Part shown: positions 6,014-10,107 of the stretch, piece after piece
Layout: each line of letters begins with the position of its first letter
Numbering within the stretch: position 1 is the stretch's first letter
From: Bacillota bacterium
GTDB taxonomy: Bacteria; Bacillota; Negativicutes; Sporomusales; UBA7701
Direction of reading: 5' to 3'
Assembly: GCA_023415075.1 (NCBI GenBank)
Contig: JAEZLU010000235.1
Coordinates: 1 to 10,107, forward strand
DNA: 10,107 bases
Made by a program: the position numbers and the translations under genes
Notes under the pieces: generated by a model
The model's input: only the letters and a program-made list of their open reading frames with translations
What the model was told of the DNA's origin: nothing
Database searches by the model: none

Positions 6014-7051
6014 TTGCAGCGCACGATAACTTTGTCAGATGCCCTCAAACTGAAGAAGCCTATATTCGTCGATATGCGGGCGCCGGCCGAGTATGCCGAC
6101 GGCCATATCCCGGGAGCGGTGAACATCCCGCTCTTAGACGACGACGAGCGCCGTATTGTCGGCACTATTTATAAAAAAGACGGCCCGGAGGAAGCCAAGC
6201 AGCACGGTCTGGGTATGGTTTCCGGCAAGTTGCCCGAGCTTGTCAGCCAGATCCGCGATCTGCACCGTTCCGGCAGGACGGCTGTCGTGTACTGCTGGCG
6301 GGGGGGCATGCGTTCGAAGTCGGTGGTCAGCGTCCTCGAGCTGATGGGCATTCCCGCTTTTCAACTACTGGGTGGCTACAAGGTCTACCGCCGTTATGTG
6401 CTGGACGAGCTGGCCGCTTTCGCCCTACGGCCGCAGGTGGTCACTCTGTGCGGCTCGACCGGCGTCGGCAAGACGACGCTGCTGAAGCTCTTAGCTGACA
6501 GGGGCGCGGCGGTGATCGACCTCGAGCAGCTGGCCAACCACCGCGGTTCGGCCTTTGGCCAGGTCGGTCTGGGCCGGCCGGCTACCGCCCAGAATTTCGA
6601 CGCCCTGCTGCTTATCGAACTCCGTCGCCTGAACGATTCGCCTTATATCCTGGTGGAGTGCGAGAGCAAGCGTATCGGCAACGTCTACATTCCCGAGGTG
6701 CTGTTCGCGGCCATGAAGCGGGGACCGCGGATTTTGGCCCACGCCAGCCTGGAGACAAGGGTGGCGCGGCTTATGGAGGAATACCTCGCCAATTATACGG
6801 CCGACGAAATTCGCGATAGTCTGGCGACTTTGTCCAAACGCCTGGGCACCGCCAAAACAGACAAGCTGCTTGCGGCCTTTGCCGCCGGCGAGGTGGCCAC
6901 GGTCGTCCGTCAACTGCTTGTCGACTACTATGATCCGCTTTATGGCTACGAGACGGCCAAAGACGACGAGTTCGCTTATCGGTTCGACGCCGAAAACCTG
7001 TCCCAGGCGGCGACAGCTGTCATGGGTTATCTGAACACGTTAAGGGGGTAA
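6014..7051 (+). CDS. mnmH: tRNA 2-selenouridine synthase (rhodanese + P-loop)
   Basis: A 345-residue, full-length fused MnmH (SelU/YbbB). The family uses selenophosphate to replace the sulfur of 2-thiouridine at the wobble position of Glu, Gln and Lys tRNAs, through a geranylated intermediate. The N-terminal rhodanese domain has VDMRAPAEYADGHIPGAVNIPLL (residues 18-40) and the active-site loop YCWRGGMRSKS, with Cys94. The C-terminal domain has the P-loop GSTGVGKT at 147-154 (Lys153). The start is TTG 6014, preceded by GTGGTGA (6001-6007). It lies 67 nt after ftsK and 5 nt before rodZ. The gene implies that the organism makes selenophosphate (SelD), although selD is not in the window. In some clostridia the two domains are separate proteins; here they are one. 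Confidence 0.95.
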   Translation: MQRTITLSDALKLKKPIFVDMRAPAEYADGHIPGAVNIPLLDDDERRIVGTIYKKDGPEEAKQHGLGMVSGKLPELVSQIRDLHRSGRTAVVYCWRGGMRSKSVVSVLELMGIPAFQLLGGYKVYRRYVLDELAAFALRPQVVTLCGSTGVGKTTLLKLLADRGAAVIDLEQLANHRGSAFGQVGLGRPATAQNFDALLLIELRRLNDSPYILVECESKRIGNVYIPEVLFAAMKRGPRILAHASLETRVARLMEEYLANYTADEIRDSLATLSKRLGTAKTDKLLAAFAAGEVATVVRQLLVDYYDPLYGYETAKDDEFAYRFDAENLSQAATAVMGYLNTLRG

Positions 7052-7056
7052 GCGCT

Positions 7057-7857
7057 TTGCAGACAGTCGGTGGAGTATTACGGGCCGAACGGGAGAAGCA
7101 GGGTATTTCCATCAAGGACGTGGAAAAGGGGACAAGCATCCGCGCTCTGTATATCCAGGCTATCGAGGATGACAAATACAGCGTATTGCCCGGCGAGGTC
7201 TATTTAAAGGGCTTCGTCCGTAACTATGCCGCGTTTCTCGGCCTCGATCCGCAGGCCTTGATGGAGGTGTACCGCAGAAGCCAGGAACCGCAGCCGGCCG
7301 CGGCACCGACTGCCCCGGCCGAGAGGCCGCGGGAGCGGGAGAGTAAGCCGGCCGGGGAAACCCGCAGCGGCGGTTCGGGTGGGCGTTGGCTGATCGCCCT
7401 GGTAATAATTGCCCTGGTTGCCGGTGGCGCCTGGGCGGCCATGACCTTCCTCAACCAGCCGCCGGATCAGCCCAAACCGGCCCCGCAGGCACAGCAGCCT
7501 GTAAAACCGCCGCCGCCCCCAGCCGCCCCGGCCCCGGTTGCGCCGGCCAAACCGCCAGCCGCGACGCCCGCCGCCGCCCCCATCGTGGTCATCGCCAAAT
7601 ACACCGACAGTTGCTGGACTCAGGTCACGGCCGACGGCCAGAATATATTCACAGGCATCCCCAAGGCTGGCGATACCCTGACCTGGAACGCCAAGCAGAA
7701 TATGATTATCAAGCTGGGCAACGCAGGCGGCGTCAATATGACTTATAACGGTCAGCCCCAGGGTCCCCTTGGCGGCGACGGCGATGTCATCGTCAAGACC
7801 TTCGGACTGCCGACGAGCGGCACCGCAAGCCCGACCAATATCACCAATCCACGATAG
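7057..7857 (+). CDS. rodZ: RodZ-family protein (HTH, one TM helix, DUF4115)
   Basis: 266 residues with the RodZ layout. A cytoplasmic Cro/XRE-like helix-turn-helix occupies about 3-75 (GGVLRAEREKQGISIKDVEKGTSI, then the GEVYLKGFVRNYAAFLGLD helix). A basic linker leads to one transmembrane helix at 111-131 starting WLIALVII. An external Pro/Ala-rich linker covers about 132-175, and a beta-rich DUF4115 domain covers about 176-250 (IVVIAKYTDSCWTQV, GDTLTW). RodZ links the MreB cytoskeleton to the elongation wall-synthesis complex and maintains rod shape; it is the ymfM equivalent of Bacillus. TTG 7057 is used, with AAGGGGG (7042-7048) eight nt upstream and only 5 nt after mnmH, so the two genes are cotranscribed. 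Confidence 0.92.
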   Translation: MQTVGGVLRAEREKQGISIKDVEKGTSIRALYIQAIEDDKYSVLPGEVYLKGFVRNYAAFLGLDPQALMEVYRRSQEPQPAAAPTAPAERPRERESKPAGETRSGGSGGRWLIALVIIALVAGGAWAAMTFLNQPPDQPKPAPQAQQPVKPPPPPAAPAPVAPAKPPAATPAAAPIVVIAKYTDSCWTQVTADGQNIFTGIPKAGDTLTWNAKQNMIIKLGNAGGVNMTYNGQPQGPLGGDGDVIVKTFGLPTSGTASPTNITNPR

Positions 7858-7865
7858 GCGAACGC

Positions 7866-7946
7866 AGGCTGTTTGATGACCGCAGGGAGCAGGCGCAATT
7901 CGGCGCCACTGCCTGCGACTTGTGAAGCAGCCTTTTATATTTTTTT
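7866..7946 (+). terminator. Branched terminator-like stem between rodZ and ygiQ
   Basis: AGGCTGTTT (7866-7874) pairs with AAGCAGCCT (7925-7933), nine pairs with one G-U. Inside sits a second stem, CGCAG (7881-7885)/CTGCG (7912-7916), enclosing GCAG/CTGC and GCGC/GCGC pairs. A T-rich tail follows (7933-7946, TTTTATATTTTTTT). This looks like a terminator for mnmH-rodZ but is longer and more branched than usual. It ends about 8 nt before the ygiQ Shine-Dalgarno, so it may also act as an attenuator of ygiQ. Confidence 0.6.
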
Positions 7947-7965
7947 ACAGGGATGGAGTGGAGCG

Positions 7966-9870
7966 ATGGCCAGCGATTTTCTGCCGATTTCCCGCGACGA
8001 TATGAAGAGACGCGGCTGGGACGAGCTGGATTTTCTCTTTGTCAGCGGCGATGCCTATGTGGACCACCCGAGCTTCGGGCCGGCGATAATCGGCCGACTG
8101 CTGGAAAAGGAGGGCTTTCGGGTAGGCATCATCGCCCAGCCGGACTGGCGCTCGACCGCCGCTTTCAGGGCGCTCGGCAAACCCCGCCTGGCCGCCTTGG
8201 TTTCGGCCGGCAATCTCGATTCGCTGCTGAATAAGTTCACGGCCGCCAAAAGGTTCCGCAGCAACGATGATTATTCGCCCGGCGGCAAGGCCGGCTTGCG
8301 GCCCGAACGGACTACCCTGGTATACGCCAGCCGGCTGCGCGAGCTGTGGAAAGACGTGCCGGTCATCATCGGCGGCATCGAAGCCAGCTTGCGCCGCTTC
8401 GCTCATTACGACTATTGGTCGGACAGCGTCCGCCGCTCAATTCTGGTGGACAGCCGGGCCGACCTCCTCATCTACGGCATGGGTGAAAAACAGATCAAGG
8501 AATTGGCCGCCGCCCTGGCCGCCGGCCTGGCGATAAATCATATCCGCGACATCCGCGGCACCTGCTATCTGGCCGACAACAAGGAAGAGCTGTGGGACTA
8601 CGTGGAGGTGCCGGACTACGACGCGGTTAAGACCGACAAAAAGGCCTTCGCCGAGGCCTTCAGGCTGGAGTATCTCGAGCAGGACCCAATCCGCGGCAAG
8701 AAGGTGGTCCAGGCCCACGACGGCGTCTGGCTGGTCCAGAATCCGCCGGCCCGCCCGCTGACGACGGCGGAGATGGACGAAATATACGACCTGCCGTATA
8801 AGCGCACATACCCTCCTGTCTATGAGGCGGCCGGCGGCGTGCCGGCCATCCAGGAGGTAAAGTTCAGCCTTGTCAGCCATCGCGGCTGTTTCGGCGGCTG
8901 CTCGTTCTGCGCCATCGTCTCCCACCAGGGGCGGATAATCCAGGCCCGCAGCCGCGAATCCATCCTGCGGGAGGCAACTGTCCTGACAGGCATGCCGGAT
9001 TTTAAGGGCTATATCCACGACATCGGCGGGCCGACCGCCAATTTCCGCCTGCCGGCCTGCGCCAGCCAGGAGGAGCGGGGGGCCTGCCGGGGCCGGCAGT
9101 GCCTCCATCCCGAACCGTGCGGCAATCTGCGGGCCGACCACAGCGACTACCTGTCGCTGCTGCGGGAACTGCGCAGCCTGCCGAAGATAAAAAAAGTCTT
9201 CATCCGCTCCGGCATCCGCTACGACTACCTGCTGGCCGACGCCCAGGGCGACTTCCTGCGGGAGCTTTGCCAGCACCATGTTAGCGGTCAGCTCAAGGTG
9301 GCCCCCGAGCATGTCGCCGCCAAAGTCACCCGCCTGATGGGTAAACCGGGCAAGGAAGTTTATCAGCGGTTTGCCGCCGCGTTCCGGCGGATGAACGAAG
9401 AACTGGGCAAGGAGCAGTATCTGGTGCCGTACCTTATGTCCAGCCATCCGGGCTCCGGCCTGCGGGAGGCGGTCGAGCTGGCTGAGTTTCTCCGCGATAT
9501 GAACTACCATCCCGAGCAGGTCCAAGACTTCATCCCAACCCCCGGCAGCCTTTCGACCTGCATGTACTATAGCGGCCTCAACCCGCTGACCGGTGAGAAG
9601 GTGTACGTGGCCCGCGACCCTCACGAGAAGCGTCTGCAGCGGGCCCTGCTGCAGTACCGCGACCCGAAAAATTACCCGCTGGTGCTGGAGGCTCTCGAGA
9701 AAGCCGGTCGCCAAGACTTGATCGGTTTTGACTCAAAGTGCCTTATAAGACCGCCGCGAAGGCCGACCGCCAAGCCGTCCGGACCGCCGGGGCGCAAGAG
9801 CCGCTCCCTGCCGCCCGGACGCGGCAAGGGTGGCAAGGCGACAAAAAATACGAAAGCCAAGGTCAGGTGA
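7966..9870 (+). CDS. ygiQ: Radical SAM protein YgiQ (UPF0313)
   Basis: 634 residues. The opening ADFLPISRDDMKRRG-like segment and DELDFLFVSGDAYVDHPSFG are typical of YgiQ. The radical SAM cluster motif is GCFGGCSFC, with Cys308, Cys312 and Cys315 (CX3CX2C) binding the [4Fe-4S] cluster that cleaves S-adenosylmethionine. Later conserved stretches include VAPEHV, YLMSSHPG and QDFIPTPGSLSTCMYY. The last 40 residues are rich in Arg, Lys, Pro and Gly, probably a disordered nucleic-acid-like tail. The substrate of YgiQ is not established to my knowledge. The start is ATG 7966, seven nt after GGAG (7955-7958); an in-frame extension of 31 residues to 7873 would begin inside the upstream stem and is rejected. 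The stop TGA (9868-9870) lies within the terminator stem. Confidence 0.95.
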   Translation: MASDFLPISRDDMKRRGWDELDFLFVSGDAYVDHPSFGPAIIGRLLEKEGFRVGIIAQPDWRSTAAFRALGKPRLAALVSAGNLDSLLNKFTAAKRFRSNDDYSPGGKAGLRPERTTLVYASRLRELWKDVPVIIGGIEASLRRFAHYDYWSDSVRRSILVDSRADLLIYGMGEKQIKELAAALAAGLAINHIRDIRGTCYLADNKEELWDYVEVPDYDAVKTDKKAFAEAFRLEYLEQDPIRGKKVVQAHDGVWLVQNPPARPLTTAEMDEIYDLPYKRTYPPVYEAAGGVPAIQEVKFSLVSHRGCFGGCSFCAIVSHQGRIIQARSRESILREATVLTGMPDFKGYIHDIGGPTANFRLPACASQEERGACRGRQCLHPEPCGNLRADHSDYLSLLRELRSLPKIKKVFIRSGIRYDYLLADAQGDFLRELCQHHVSGQLKVAPEHVAAKVTRLMGKPGKEVYQRFAAAFRRMNEELGKEQYLVPYLMSSHPGSGLREAVELAEFLRDMNYHPEQVQDFIPTPGSLSTCMYYSGLNPLTGEKVYVARDPHEKRLQRALLQYRDPKNYPLVLEALEKAGRQDLIGFDSKCLIRPPRRPTAKPSGPPGRKSRSLPPGRGKGGKATKNTKAKVR

Positions 9871-9883
9871 CCTTGGCTTTTTT
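9853..9883. terminator. Bidirectional terminator overlapping the ygiQ stop
   Basis: AAAGCCAAGGTCA (9853-9865) and TGACCTTGGCTTT (9868-9880) form a 13-bp perfect inverted repeat, followed on the right by more Ts (TTTTTT in total, 9878-9883) and preceded on the left by an A-rich stretch (9841-9855). It can therefore end transcripts from both directions: ygiQ from the left and the membrane-protein gene from the right. The last codons of ygiQ form its left arm. Confidence 0.9.
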
Positions 9884-9898
9884 GCGCGCGCCGGTGTT

Positions 9899-10107
9899 TC
9901 AGCGGCCGTCTTCAGCCGGTGGGTAGAAAGCCTGCCGGCATTTATCCGATAGCAGGTACACGGCTACCAGTCCGTGGGTGACGACGATGAAGGCGCCCAT
10001 GCCCACGCTGGCGGCAACCATCAGGAAGATGCCGAGAGCCACCAGGGCGATGGAGTAGACTATTTCAAAGTAGCGGGCCCAACGTTTGAGGCGTATGAGG
10101 CCTGCGG
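9899..10107 (-). CDS. Small integral membrane protein, C-terminal part (partial)
   Basis: The minus strand from the window edge to TGA (9899-9901) encodes 67 complete residues: AGLIRLKRWARYFEIVY at the start, two hydrophobic helices (about IVYSIALVALGIFLMVAASV and GAFIVVTHGLVAVYLL), and a short polar tail ending PPAEDGR. The frame is open throughout, has coding-like GC at third positions, and stops just before the shared terminator at 9853-9883. The 5' end lies outside the window. No family is recognised; two closely spaced helices with a basic N-terminal side suit a small multi-pass membrane protein with the loop outside. Confidence 0.62.
   Translation of the reverse strand, partial: AGLIRLKRWARYFEIVYSIALVALGIFLMVAASVGMGAFIVVTHGLVAVYLLSDKCRQAFYPPAEDGR

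Noticed and set aside
8437..9714. 425-residue open frame on the minus strand
   Set aside because: Antisense shadow of ygiQ caused by GC-rich codon use; no recognisable motifs.

Overview
The window reads as a GC-rich chromosomal segment of a low-oxygen Firmicute. The best fit is a spore-forming, Gram-negative-staining member of the Negativicutes (Sporomusa-like). This is inferred from three things: the gene order RNase J, TepA, YlzJ, SpoIIIE/FtsK, then RodZ, which follows the ymfA-ymfB-ylzJ-spoIIIE-ymfM block of Bacillus; a selenium-dependent tRNA modification gene; and heavy use of TTG start codons. No sequence search was possible, so the taxonomy is an inference.

Layout. 1-160 (minus strand) is the N-terminus of a CBS-domain protein that runs off the left edge. 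161-876 has no credible protein gene. It holds a minus-strand intrinsic terminator (254-278), a structured plus-strand RNA candidate of about 320 nt ending in its own terminator (about 369-685), and a clear promoter and leader for the next gene. 889-2547 is ribonuclease J with its own terminator. 2660-3663 is a two-gene unit, tepA (ClpP-like membrane-associated protease) and ylzJ, again closed by a terminator. 3769-5946 is the DNA translocase FtsK/SpoIIIE. 6014-7857 holds mnmH (tRNA 2-selenouridine synthase) and rodZ, 5 nt apart. A branched stem with a T-rich tail sits just before the YgiQ-type radical SAM gene (7966-9870). The ygiQ stop codon lies inside a bidirectional terminator shared with a convergent, partial membrane-protein gene (9899-10107, minus).

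The protein genes are housekeeping: RNA turnover, proteolysis, chromosome segregation, tRNA modification and cell-shape control. The terminators split the conserved gene cluster into several transcription units. Four of the seven complete genes start with TTG behind good Shine-Dalgarno sequences; for rnj and ftsK the longest open frame would begin inside a ribosome binding site or a terminator and should not be used.

The most interesting element is the RNA candidate at about 369-685. It carries two copies of a two-hairpin module with a compensatory base-pair change between copies, a C(UACG)G tetraloop hairpin, and a GGA(T/C)G motif in the loop of all four module hairpins. That pattern resembles CsrA-binding sponge RNAs, although the family could not be identified by eye.
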